DNA from: Verrucomicrobiota bacterium
GTDB lineage: Bacteria; Verrucomicrobiota; Verrucomicrobiia; Limisphaerales; UBA1319
DNA length: 64,000 bases
Direction of reading: 5' to 3'
Assembly (NCBI GenBank): GCA_022711435.1
Contig: JAKLFB010000001.1
Coordinates: 268,692-332,691 of the forward strand
Part shown: piece after piece, positions 46,331 to 53,816 of the stretch
Layout: each line of letters begins with the position of its first letter
Numbering within the stretch: position 1 is the first letter of the stretch
The notes under the pieces: generated by a model
What the model was told of the DNA's origin: nothing
The model's database searches: none
What the model saw: only the letters and a program-made list of their open reading frames with translations
Translations under genes and position numbers: made by a program

Positions 46331-47305
46331 ATGCTTAGTATGAAACAAAGATTGCTCTACCTCTTCACCCGCACTCCGCTGCACGTCGGCGCCGGCGCCA
46401 GCGTCGGCGCCATCGACCAGCCCGTCGTCCGCGAGCGCCACACGGGATTCCCCGTCGTTCCGGGATCAAGCGTCAAAGGGACCTTCGCAGATCAGTGGTT
46501 GACCGGCGACATGCCGCGAAATGGAAAAGGCGAGCGGGTCCGCGTGCTGGCCAAGCTCGAAGGCGATCAAAACGTGTTCGAAGCCACAACAGCCGCCTGG
46601 CTGTTTGGGTCCGATGACGCCAACCATTCCTGGGCGGGCGCAATCCAATTCTCCGAGGCTCGACTGCTGGCGTTTCCCATCCGGTCCGCCAAAGGCAGTT
46701 TTGCCTGGATCACATGCCCGCTCATCCTGTCGCGGGCATCCCGAGATGGCGTTTTTGATGCAGCAGGGGCTGCTTCGATCGAGAAACTGGAGGAACCGGC
46801 CGATGACCATGCGATTTTCGATTTGGGCAAGCTCGATCTGGACGTCGCGATCCAGAGTCAGCAGGCCAAGCAAGTCGTTCTAGAGGAATACGCATTCACA
46901 AGAACCGACAGCGATGCCGCATCGGCCATTGGAGGAGCGCTTGCCAAACTCCTTCCAGAGGATCCGGTCTGGAAGGAGATCGCCTCGCGGCTGGTCATTC
47001 TCAGCAACGGCATGATGAGCTTCTTCACCCGAAATGCTTGTGAGGTTGCCCAGCACGTTCGGATCAACGACGATACCGGGACGGCAGCGGGGGGCGCCCT
47101 TTTTAATCAAGAAAATGTTCCCAGCGAGACCATGTTCTACACCATCGTCCACGCTTTTCAGGGGCGTGGCGATCCATTCAAGCAAAAAACCTCGGAGGAC
47201 GCCCTGGCGGAGTTTTCGAAAAAGCTCGAGGCCGCCGGCGATGTCTTTCAATTTGGAGGCGACGCCTCGACAGGCCTGGGCTATTGCACCGTCTTGCTTG
47301 CCTGA
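46331..47305 (+). CDS. cmr4: Type III-B CRISPR RAMP backbone protein Cmr4 (RNase subunit)
   Basis: 324 residues. Cmr4 forms the backbone that holds the crRNA and cuts target RNA at 6-nt steps. The signature TPLHVGAGASVGAIDQPVVRE with Asp29 (the position of the catalytic Asp in this family) is followed by HTGFPVVPGSSVKGTF, the conserved thumb. FQFGGDASTGLGYC near the end is the second glycine-rich RAMP motif. ATG 46331 is used; ATG 46340 three codons later would also fit. It lies 28 bp after cmr3. Confidence 0.95.
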   Translation: MLSMKQRLLYLFTRTPLHVGAGASVGAIDQPVVRERHTGFPVVPGSSVKGTFADQWLTGDMPRNGKGERVRVLAKLEGDQNVFEATTAAWLFGSDDANHSWAGAIQFSEARLLAFPIRSAKGSFAWITCPLILSRASRDGVFDAAGAASIEKLEEPADDHAIFDLGKLDLDVAIQSQQAKQVVLEEYAFTRTDSDAASAIGGALAKLLPEDPVWKEIASRLVILSNGMMSFFTRNACEVAQHVRINDDTGTAAGGALFNQENVPSETMFYTIVHAFQGRGDPFKQKTSEDALAEFSKKLEAAGDVFQFGGDASTGLGYCTVLLA

Positions 47306-47320
47306 ACCTGGAGACTGCCT

Positions 47321-47707
47321 ATGCAAAACCTTGAACAAATTCGCGCCGCGGCAGCCCTGCCGGTGGCGCAACACACAACCAAAGCCGATGTCAACAAGAT
47401 CCCGGCAATGATCATCACCAATGGTCTGTTGGCCGCAATCGCATTTGCCAATGAAAGAAAGAACGACGGCCAAGAGGCCAAGCGCCCTGCGATGCAGGCG
47501 GTGTTCGACGGTGCGGCCCGCCATCTGGCTCTTGTCGGCATTGTGCCTGGCGCGATCGATTCGGACTCGTTAATCCGCGGGCTCGCCGGGCCGAATCGCC
47601 CGGAGGCGACATCGGTCCGTCTGCAACGCGCCACAACGGAGGTCCTGGCCTTTATCGCATACGTGAAGCGTTTTGCTGCCTGCGATCAGGATGCGCCGGC
47701 AGACTGA
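47321..47707 (+). CDS. cmr5: Type III-B CRISPR small subunit Cmr5
   Basis: 128 residues, helical. Cmr5 is the small subunit lining the Cmr filament along target RNA. The start MQNLEQIRAAAALPVAQ and KADVNKIPAMIITNGLLAAIAFA are the family's conserved blocks. It starts 15 bp after cmr4 with GGAG upstream, and ends 9 bp before an unrelated two-gene pair that interrupts the cmr order. Confidence 0.93.
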   Translation: MQNLEQIRAAAALPVAQHTTKADVNKIPAMIITNGLLAAIAFANERKNDGQEAKRPAMQAVFDGAARHLALVGIVPGAIDSDSLIRGLAGPNRPEATSVRLQRATTEVLAFIAYVKRFAACDQDAPAD

Positions 47708-47716
47708 ACTCCGCCC

Positions 47717-47953
47717 ATGAAGACCACGCTCTATTTTCATACGGTTCGCCGGCGGCCAGACCGGGCGTGGATTCGCGATGAATGGATCGAGCGGACGATC
47801 GCCGCACCCGAAAAAGCCGAAGTCCAGTCCGATGGCCGGCGCCGCCGCTGGCGCCGTATCCCGGAAGCCGAGGGACGTATCCTGCGTGTCGTGCTGCTGC
47901 CCGACGATGAAACCGTGCATAACGCGTTCTTTGATCGTAATGTGACCTTATGA
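47717..47953 (+). CDS. Small protein, first of a DUF2283-type pair (toxin-antitoxin-like)
   Basis: 78 residues, very basic (RRRRWRR in the middle). It contains TVRRRPDRAWIRDEWIERTI and ILRVVLLPDDETVHNAFFDRN, which resembles the small DUF4258-like/colicin-fold relatives usually encoded just before a DUF2283 gene. It sits 9 bp after cmr5 and overlaps the following DUF2283 gene by ATGA. Such pairs are suspected, not proven, toxin-antitoxin modules. Being inside the cmr operon, it is co-expressed with the CRISPR complex. Function unknown. Confidence 0.72.
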   Translation: MKTTLYFHTVRRRPDRAWIRDEWIERTIAAPEKAEVQSDGRRRRWRRIPEAEGRILRVVLLPDDETVHNAFFDRNVTL

Positions 47954-48168
47954 AAATCCAATACTTTGCAGATACCGACACGCTCCTGATTGCGTTGAAC
48001 GAGCGTCTGGTGACCGAAACGCGGGACCTGGACCAAGACACCACGTTGGATGTGGACGCGCGAGGCCAGGTGGTGGCGATCACCCTCGAACACGCCAGCC
48101 AGCGGGTGGATGTCCACAGCGTCAGCTTCCAACAGGTTCCCGTCCCCAGCGCCGCGGCTGCCCGCTAA
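47950..48168 (+). CDS. DUF2283 family protein, second of the pair
   Basis: 72 residues. MKIQYFADTDTLLIALNERLV...TRDLDQDTTLDVDARGQVVAITLEHAS is the short DUF2283 fold (Y/F-D-x-D-x-L-x-I with a following charged strand). Probable antitoxin partner of the overlapping upstream gene, inferred from family habit. Fifteen bp later cmr6 begins. Acidic, in contrast to its strongly basic partner, as expected for two proteins that bind each other. Confidence 0.78.
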   Translation: MKIQYFADTDTLLIALNERLVTETRDLDQDTTLDVDARGQVVAITLEHASQRVDVHSVSFQQVPVPSAAAAR

Positions 48169-48182
48169 TCCCCTGATGAGCC

Positions 48183-49625
48183 ATGTCCATACTAATGCCT
48201 AACGATACCGGCGCTGCCTTGGGCGTGAATGCCGCAGGATGCAACAGCCGTTCGCTGCTGTTCGATCGGTTTTGTGATCCGACCGCGGAAAAAGATGGCC
48301 GAGTCGCGGTCTTCACCCGAGCCCTCGGCAAGGCGCCTTCAGCCGAGAAAATGGAGTCCTGGAATCGCTTCCTCGGCAGCGGTTCGTGGGTCAAGCAGGA
48401 TCACTTGCTCTACGGTCATCTTCAATCCCGGCTCATGGTGAACATGGCCGGCGGGGTGATGGAGAACGCCGGGCTTTGTCTCGATCGATTCGGCATGCCC
48501 TACATCCCGGGCAGCGCTGTCAAAGGCTGCGCCCGCCGAATGGCGATTCAGCGCTGCATCGAGTGCCAAGGAGATGAGGCAAAGGCGGACTTGCTGGCCC
48601 GAATTGCATGGATTTTTGGATGGGCGGATACCGACTGGAAGCCGGGGCGGATCCAGGTCGCGGGTGGAACCGGCGAGCCCCGCTCGGATTTCTGGTGGTC
48701 GATGGCTGATGATTCGCTCGACGGGAATGCGGACTCGAAAAGAAACGAAAACTGGGATCGCGTCGGATTCCGTGTCGCGAACCGCTTGCTCGATTTGCTG
48801 AAGATCCGGGACCGCCAGCATGCGGATGAACCCTGGAAAAACCTGCCCAATTTCGGCGGCAGCGTGAGTTTTCTGCCAGCGTTTCCGGTCCAGATTTCAA
48901 AGGACCATCTCAATCCACGCTCTGTCTCTCCCGGAACGCTCGATCTGGATATTGTCACATGCCATCACCCCGCCTATTACGCAGGGGAGAGAACGGTGGC
49001 AACCGATGACGAAGAACCGAATCCGGTCGTCTTCCCGTCGGTCGCAGCCGGCCACGTATTTGCCTTTGCCGTCTGCCCGCTCAGGGACTGTTCGGACGAG
49101 GATCTCCGGTCTGCGCGAGTATGGTTGGCTAACGGTCTCGAGCTCTTCGGCCTGGGCGCGAAAACCAATGCAGGCTATGGCTGGTTCGATTGCGGAGACG
49201 AACTCCAGCAGGCAGTCAGGGCCGCCCTCGATGAGGCCAAGCAGAGGCGACAAGAGGAGGAAAAGCAAGCGGCCGAAGACCAACGCCGCCAGGAGGCCGA
49301 GCAAAAGCGGGCCGAGGAGGCTGCCAGGCTCAAGGCACTCACCGCCAGCATGACGCCCGAGCAGCGAAGCGATTTCGAAATCGCCCAGCTGACCAACGAG
49401 CAGTTCCGTGGGCGATTGGACAGCTTCAGCAAACGCCAGCCGATCGAGCAGCAGGCGATCGTCCGCGCCTTGCGACTGCCTCCCGGCCAACCGGGATCCC
49501 GCCGCCAATTCTGGGATGACCTGAAAGCCAAGGCACAACGAGGCGGCAAACCGGCACAAGTTGCCGAGGTCATCCGCCTGATCTCAAAACAGCTTTACCC
49601 CGGCAAAGAAGGTAAAATGCCATGA
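48183..49625 (+). CDS. cmr6: Type III-B CRISPR RAMP protein Cmr6 with coiled-coil C-terminal extension
   Basis: 480 residues, much longer than the usual ~250-350. The RAMP part spans about 1-340: SRLMVNMAGGVMENAGLCLDRFG, YIPGSAVKGCARRMAI (the GS-x-KG thumb motif), FLPAFPV and GLGAKTNAGYGWF (second glycine-rich motif). Cmr6 sits at the crRNA 3' end with Cmr1. After residue ~345 there is a Glu/Gln/Ala-rich coiled coil (EAKQRRQEEEKQAAEDQRRQ) and a basic helical tail that are not part of the core family. The stop overlaps cmr1 by ATGA. Confidence 0.9.
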   Translation: MSILMPNDTGAALGVNAAGCNSRSLLFDRFCDPTAEKDGRVAVFTRALGKAPSAEKMESWNRFLGSGSWVKQDHLLYGHLQSRLMVNMAGGVMENAGLCLDRFGMPYIPGSAVKGCARRMAIQRCIECQGDEAKADLLARIAWIFGWADTDWKPGRIQVAGGTGEPRSDFWWSMADDSLDGNADSKRNENWDRVGFRVANRLLDLLKIRDRQHADEPWKNLPNFGGSVSFLPAFPVQISKDHLNPRSVSPGTLDLDIVTCHHPAYYAGERTVATDDEEPNPVVFPSVAAGHVFAFAVCPLRDCSDEDLRSARVWLANGLELFGLGAKTNAGYGWFDCGDELQQAVRAALDEAKQRRQEEEKQAAEDQRRQEAEQKRAEEAARLKALTASMTPEQRSDFEIAQLTNEQFRGRLDSFSKRQPIEQQAIVRALRLPPGQPGSRRQFWDDLKAKAQRGGKPAQVAEVIRLISKQLYPGKEGKMP

Positions 49626-50686
49626 AAACCGCGACTTTTGATCTCGACATTATTTCGCCTTGTTTTTGCGGCGGAGCCCAACCAAAAAAGACCGCCGAAA
49701 TCCGCGCGCCCTCCATCCGCGGTCAACTTCGGTGGTGGTTCCGAACGCTCGGTGGATTCAAGTCACTTGCGCCAAGACCAGTATCTAAACAGGAAGCTAT
49801 CATTTTCGGTTCCACAGCCGGCGATAATGGAAGGGCTGGCAAATTGACAGTGCGTGTCCGGACAAATCAAACGGTATCTGGAGTGAGGGATAGCCAAGAA
49901 CTTGAATACCCCATGTTCTCAGGACCCGCTTATCTCACATTTCCGATTCAATCCAGAGAAAAAGACGGTCACAAGTCCCAATACAATGGAAGGGGCGTTG
50001 TCATTTCTGGCTCCTTTCAGTTATGCGTTACGTGGAGAGGAAGCCTGTCGTTATGGCACGATATCCACGCGTTGATTGGCGTCTTTGTGCACATTGGTTC
50101 GCTGGGGTACCGCGGACGCCGAGCGATGGGTGGGCTGGCATTTAATGGCCAACCGCCGGTCAATTTGCCGAATGCTCTATCTCACTTTTCCTCTCCGAAT
50201 GCCATTTTGATAAAGAAGCTGGACGCAAAGTCCTCTCAAGATGCTATCAACGTATTGGGATCATGGCTCAAGTCCTGTCGCTCCCATGGCCGATCAGGCC
50301 AAAACGATTTGGAAAAGCAAGGACCTTACTTCAGGTTCGCAGAGAACGACCATGATATTGGCTACCAGACACCGTCAGCACGCAATGCTTCGGCTTTCCG
50401 ACCTGCATTGGGTTTGCCGATCATCCAGCGCATAAGAAATGCGACCAACAACTGGGATTGGAACTGGAATCGTGGAGAGAAAAAAGGAATAGGCCGTTTC
50501 GCTTCCCCAGTAATTCTCCGGCCATACCGCGACGAACAAAATCAATGGCATGCACTGGTCATCTTTGTGGATGCACACCAATGGCCGACTGGCAAAGAAG
50601 TTTATGTTAACGGTCAGCCGCGAAAAGTCTCGCTTGAGCTTTACGAAGCAATGAAGCACGACTCCAGACTGGGGAATTTCTTATGA
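49622..50686 (+). CDS. cmr1: Type III-B CRISPR RAMP protein Cmr1
   Basis: 354 residues. Cmr1 with Cmr6 holds the crRNA 3' end and captures target. Signatures: FDLDIISPCFCGGAQPKKTAEIRAPSIRGQLRWWFRTLGG (given as SPCFCGGAQ, EIRAPSIRGQLRWWFR), GLGYRGRRAMGGL as LGYRGRRAMGGL, and ASPVILRP. The base composition is clearly lower in GC than the flanking genes, so it may have been exchanged from another source. It overlaps cmr6 and the downstream CARF nuclease, each by 4 bp, so all are coupled. Confidence 0.93.
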   Translation: MKTATFDLDIISPCFCGGAQPKKTAEIRAPSIRGQLRWWFRTLGGFKSLAPRPVSKQEAIIFGSTAGDNGRAGKLTVRVRTNQTVSGVRDSQELEYPMFSGPAYLTFPIQSREKDGHKSQYNGRGVVISGSFQLCVTWRGSLSLWHDIHALIGVFVHIGSLGYRGRRAMGGLAFNGQPPVNLPNALSHFSSPNAILIKKLDAKSSQDAINVLGSWLKSCRSHGRSGQNDLEKQGPYFRFAENDHDIGYQTPSARNASAFRPALGLPIIQRIRNATNNWDWNWNRGEKKGIGRFASPVILRPYRDEQNQWHALVIFVDAHQWPTGKEVYVNGQPRKVSLELYEAMKHDSRLGNFL

Positions 50687-51849
50687 TCCTCCTTTCTCTC
50701 GCCTCGAAACAGATCTGGCCCCAGGTGCTGGCGGTGGCGCAGCTCAAGCCTGAGCGGGTTGTCCTGCTCCACAGCGGCGACCCGGACGAGTCCAAGAACC
50801 CAGCCCAGCGGCTGAAACGGTTTTTCGACGAATCGGGGCTGGCCGCCAAGGGCGCCACCCGATTGGAGCAGATACCGGACGACGACTTTGCCGCCATCGA
50901 GCGCCAGCTCGACGAACTGCAATCCGGCCGCCAATGGCCGCTTGCCGAATGCGCCGTCCATTTCACCGGCGGCAACAAGCTGATGGCGACCGCCGCCTTC
51001 CGTTGGGCCGCCAAACGCGGCGTCAAGGCTTTCTACCTCGACCGGCATTACCAGCTCACATGGTTCGAGCCGCGCGATGGCGAGATGCATACTCATGCCG
51101 AGACGCTGGACGGGCATCTGACCGATCGTTTGGACCCGGTGGCCCTACTGCGATGCCAGGTGGACGCCTCGGAAGTGCAGCGGTCCGGGCAAGTCCTGAC
51201 GCTGAGCGAGGCCGGCCGTAAAATCTCGGATTCGGACTTCTTCCGGCGAATCGGAAACGGACAGGATGCACGCACCTGGCTCCGGCTTGTCGGGGAGGCG
51301 GATCGTGAATCCAAGGAAGGCGACTCGCTCGAGTTCTCAACTGCCGCAGTCCTGCTCAAACTCGGCGTGTATCGGGTGCAACGCAGCCTGCGCTTGAAGG
51401 TGAAATCCTCGTCGTCGACTGGAACGCGTTTGCCGCATGCAGAGATCGACCTCCTGTTCGCTTGGGGCGGACGGCTCTGGCTCGTGGACTGCAAGGACCG
51501 GAAACCGAAGGAAGAACTCGCTTTGGCGCTTCGCCGGTGCCTGCCTCACTCGATCCTTCCTGAAGCCGAGAAACTCCTTGGGCGCATCCAGGAGGAGCTC
51601 TCGATCGGGGAAACCAAGGCCATGAAAGAAGACCTGCTCGCCAGCCGCGAAGCGGGTGGATTGCTCGGGAACGTCGTTTGTGTCTGGAAAGCCGAACTGC
51701 CCGAAGAGGTCCAGGAATACGCCCGGCAAAATCAAATTCAGGTGGTCCGGAAGTCAGAAATGGTGAGCGGGCTTCGCGATCTGCTGTTTCCGGAACGTCC
51801 CGCCGATAGCGGCGATATCGCCAGCCTGAAGGCGCACTTCAGAAAATGA
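50683..51849 (+). CDS. Card1/Can2-like CARF nuclease (DUF1887), cOA-activated effector
   Basis: 388 residues. The N-terminal CARF domain begins MILLSLASKQIWPQVLAVAQLKPERVV and holds VHFTGGNKLMATAAFRWA, with the TGGxK ligand loop at residues 95-99. The C-terminal PD-(D/E)XK nuclease has PHAEIDLLFAWGGRLWLVDCKDRK, giving Glu254, Asp256, Asp269 and Lys271. Characterised Card1/Can2 proteins cut DNA and/or RNA when bound to cyclic tetra-adenylate made by Cas10. All key residues are present. The start overlaps the cmr1 stop by ATGA, so it is expressed with the complex that makes its activator. Confidence 0.9.
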   Translation: MILLSLASKQIWPQVLAVAQLKPERVVLLHSGDPDESKNPAQRLKRFFDESGLAAKGATRLEQIPDDDFAAIERQLDELQSGRQWPLAECAVHFTGGNKLMATAAFRWAAKRGVKAFYLDRHYQLTWFEPRDGEMHTHAETLDGHLTDRLDPVALLRCQVDASEVQRSGQVLTLSEAGRKISDSDFFRRIGNGQDARTWLRLVGEADRESKEGDSLEFSTAAVLLKLGVYRVQRSLRLKVKSSSSTGTRLPHAEIDLLFAWGGRLWLVDCKDRKPKEELALALRRCLPHSILPEAEKLLGRIQEELSIGETKAMKEDLLASREAGGLLGNVVCVWKAELPEEVQEYARQNQIQVVRKSEMVSGLRDLLFPERPADSGDIASLKAHFRK

Positions 51850-51871
51850 CGCGATGCAGGCCGCGTGCCCT

Positions 51872-52178
51872 GCCTTGCCAGCCGCAAGCCGAAAGGTAGG
51901 GCGGCCACTCCGTGGACGCCGCGCCGATGGCTGTAAGCCGACCGCCCGGCGCGCGACGGAGCGCGCGCCCTACCTTGCCAGCCGAAAGCTGAAAGGTAGG
52001 GCGGCCACTCCGTGGACGCCGCACCGATGGCTGCAAGCCGACCGCTCGGCGCGCGACGGAGCGCGCGCCCTACCTTGCCAGCCGAAAGCTGAAAGGTAGG
52101 GCGGCCACTCCGTGGACGCCGCACCGATGGCTGTAAGCCGACCGCCCGGCGCGCGACGGAGCGCGCGCCCTACCTTGA
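51872..52178. repeat. Three tandem palindromic elements, 100-bp period
   Basis: Three ~84-bp units (51893-51976, 51993-52076, 52093-52176) start at 100-bp intervals and are nearly identical. Each begins AAGGTAGGGCG and ends CGCCCTACCTT, an 11-bp terminal inverted repeat, with GCGCGCGACGGAGCGCGCGC forming an inner hairpin. A partial flank precedes unit 1. They occupy the 385-bp gap between the two CARF nuclease genes. REP/MITE-like; no coding capacity that is credible. Confidence 0.85.
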
Positions 52179-52234
52179 CGATGTCGGCGCTTTGTTGGGC
52201 TTGTGAAGAAACTCCGTCCAGATAATGTGTCAAT

Positions 52235-53506
52235 ATGTCAACCGAAGCGAAGACCCCTGTTTCACAGCCCCTCGCCCTGATCCAGCTCGTTTCCGAGCAG
52301 ACGATGCAGAATTTGCTGCCGGTTCTGGCGCTCAAACCCGCCGTGGCCATTCACTTGGCTACGCCGAAAACCGCATCCAAATCTGCCAATATCATCGCTG
52401 CAGCACAGCACGCGCATGTCGCAGTGGATCTTGAGAACATTCGTTTGACGGAGATGCTATCCATTGCGGAAGTATCCCGAGCCGTTGTGCGCTCTGTACA
52501 GGAAGCCAGGCGCCGGGAGATGGTTCCGGTGGTCAATTTCACCGGAGGCACCAAGCTCATGTCGATAGGCGCTTATGAGGCTTGCATGCGCGAGCAAGTA
52601 GTTTCTCTATACGTCGATACGGATCATCAGCAATTCCTGGATGGTCATACTGGCCAGAAACTCCATTCCGTTCTTGGAGATGACTTCAGTTTCACTCCGT
52701 TGCACAAGGTCGTAACAATCGATGCCATTGCTGTCGCAAATGGACAACGGCCGATTACTTCTGGAAGAGCATGGAGACCCTATCTGGATGTGGCTCTTCA
52801 TCTGCTCAATAACCCGAGTGATGAAGAGGCAACCTGGGCTGCAACGTATGGGGACTCAGGGATCTGCCCGCGAGGGCGCGAGCCTCGCCACGCACGCGAT
52901 TGGCTCATCCTAATGGATCAGCCATTGCGTCTCCCGCAGAGCGTGGCTGAAATCGCTGTAACGACCGACCTTGTTCGCGTGGAAGGCGACACCATTTGTT
53001 TGCCGGATGAAACACGAACTCCATTGGAGCGGTTGGCCGAAACACATTCTCCTTCGCCTCAGGATTATTTCGGAGCGGTGCGTCCTCTGCAGATCGCGCT
53101 GGCTTTTTTTTCAGGCGCTTGGTGGGAGGTTGCTGTGGTCGACGCCGCGGATCGGAGCGGGCAGTTCCGGGACTTGCGCTGGTCTGTCAATCGAAGCGGG
53201 ATGCCAGGCAGCTTCCAGGTCGAGGAAGATATCGTGGGCGTCGATGGGGTACAAATTGCGTACTTTTGCTGCAAGAGGGGGGGGATGAAGTCCCGTTTGG
53301 TGCCCCTCTTGGACGAACTGGATAACCGCGCACGGCACATTGGCGGGCGTTTTACACGCCGGTTTTTAGCAGTATGTCATCCGCCGGTCGGCGCGAATGC
53401 CGCTGCCTTGCGAAAACGTGCCAAGGAACTGGATGGGATCCAGATCATCGAGCCCCGCGATCTGCAGAGTCTTGAGGTCTTTTCCCGCGTTCGGCCGGGC
53501 AGGTGA
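52235..53506 (+). CDS. Second Card1/Can2-like CARF nuclease
   Basis: 423 residues. CARF part: VNFTGGTKLMSIGAYEA with TGGTK at 103-107. Nuclease part: GAWWEVAVVDAA, then EEDIVGVDGVQIAYFCCKRG with Glu330/Glu331, Asp332 and Lys347, and LDELDNRARHIGGRF, the DUF1887 C-terminal block. It is only distantly similar to the first copy, so this is not a recent duplication. Separated from the cmr operon by the palindromic repeats, it may have its own promoter. Its first half is lower in GC than its surroundings. Predicted cOA-activated nuclease. Confidence 0.82.
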   Translation: MSTEAKTPVSQPLALIQLVSEQTMQNLLPVLALKPAVAIHLATPKTASKSANIIAAAQHAHVAVDLENIRLTEMLSIAEVSRAVVRSVQEARRREMVPVVNFTGGTKLMSIGAYEACMREQVVSLYVDTDHQQFLDGHTGQKLHSVLGDDFSFTPLHKVVTIDAIAVANGQRPITSGRAWRPYLDVALHLLNNPSDEEATWAATYGDSGICPRGREPRHARDWLILMDQPLRLPQSVAEIAVTTDLVRVEGDTICLPDETRTPLERLAETHSPSPQDYFGAVRPLQIALAFFSGAWWEVAVVDAADRSGQFRDLRWSVNRSGMPGSFQVEEDIVGVDGVQIAYFCCKRGGMKSRLVPLLDELDNRARHIGGRFTRRFLAVCHPPVGANAAALRKRAKELDGIQIIEPRDLQSLEVFSRVRPGR

Positions 53507-53517
53507 ACACGACGATC

Positions 53518-53686
53518 GAATGTCGCCGTGTGGGAGCACGCGGTCTGCCGTGCTGCAGGCCCGGTCCCCCAACCGGGCGCTGCGCGATTTGTGTCGCTGT
53601 AAAAACCGTTTCATCAACCCAGCCCAGCCGACGGAATGTCGCCGCGTAGGGGCACGCGGCCTACAGTGCTGTAGGCCCATCCCCTG
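53518..53686. repeat. Pair of ~53-bp imperfect direct repeats with inner palindrome
   Basis: Copy 1 (53518-53570) and copy 2 (53634-53686) both read GAATGTCGCCG then a GCACGCGG core and AGGCCC. Copy 2 includes GGCCTACAG-TG-CTGTAGGCC (53658-53677), a 9-bp inverted repeat; copy 1 is decayed. They fill the 310-bp gap before the NE0113-family gene. Interspersed-repeat type, different from the 100-bp elements. Confidence 0.6.
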
Positions 53687-53816
53687 CCAGTTGGATTCTC
53701 GGACGTCCGGGGACGTTCGGGAGGTGGCGGGCGTGCGGGAAAATCGCTTACAAGAGAGCGGAAAGGCCCGACGAGCCTTGCAAAACAAACAGAGAATCCA
53801 TAACCATCCGATATCC

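Noticed and set aside
51738..52350. Leftward frames with repeated SGRPTFQLSAGKVGRALRRAP peptides
   Set aside because: Translation of the 100-bp palindromic repeats, not a protein gene.
53397..53816. An N-terminal extension of the NE0113-family protein
   Set aside because: The extension overlaps the preceding CARF gene and the repeat pair; ATG 53817 precedes the conserved CARF start.
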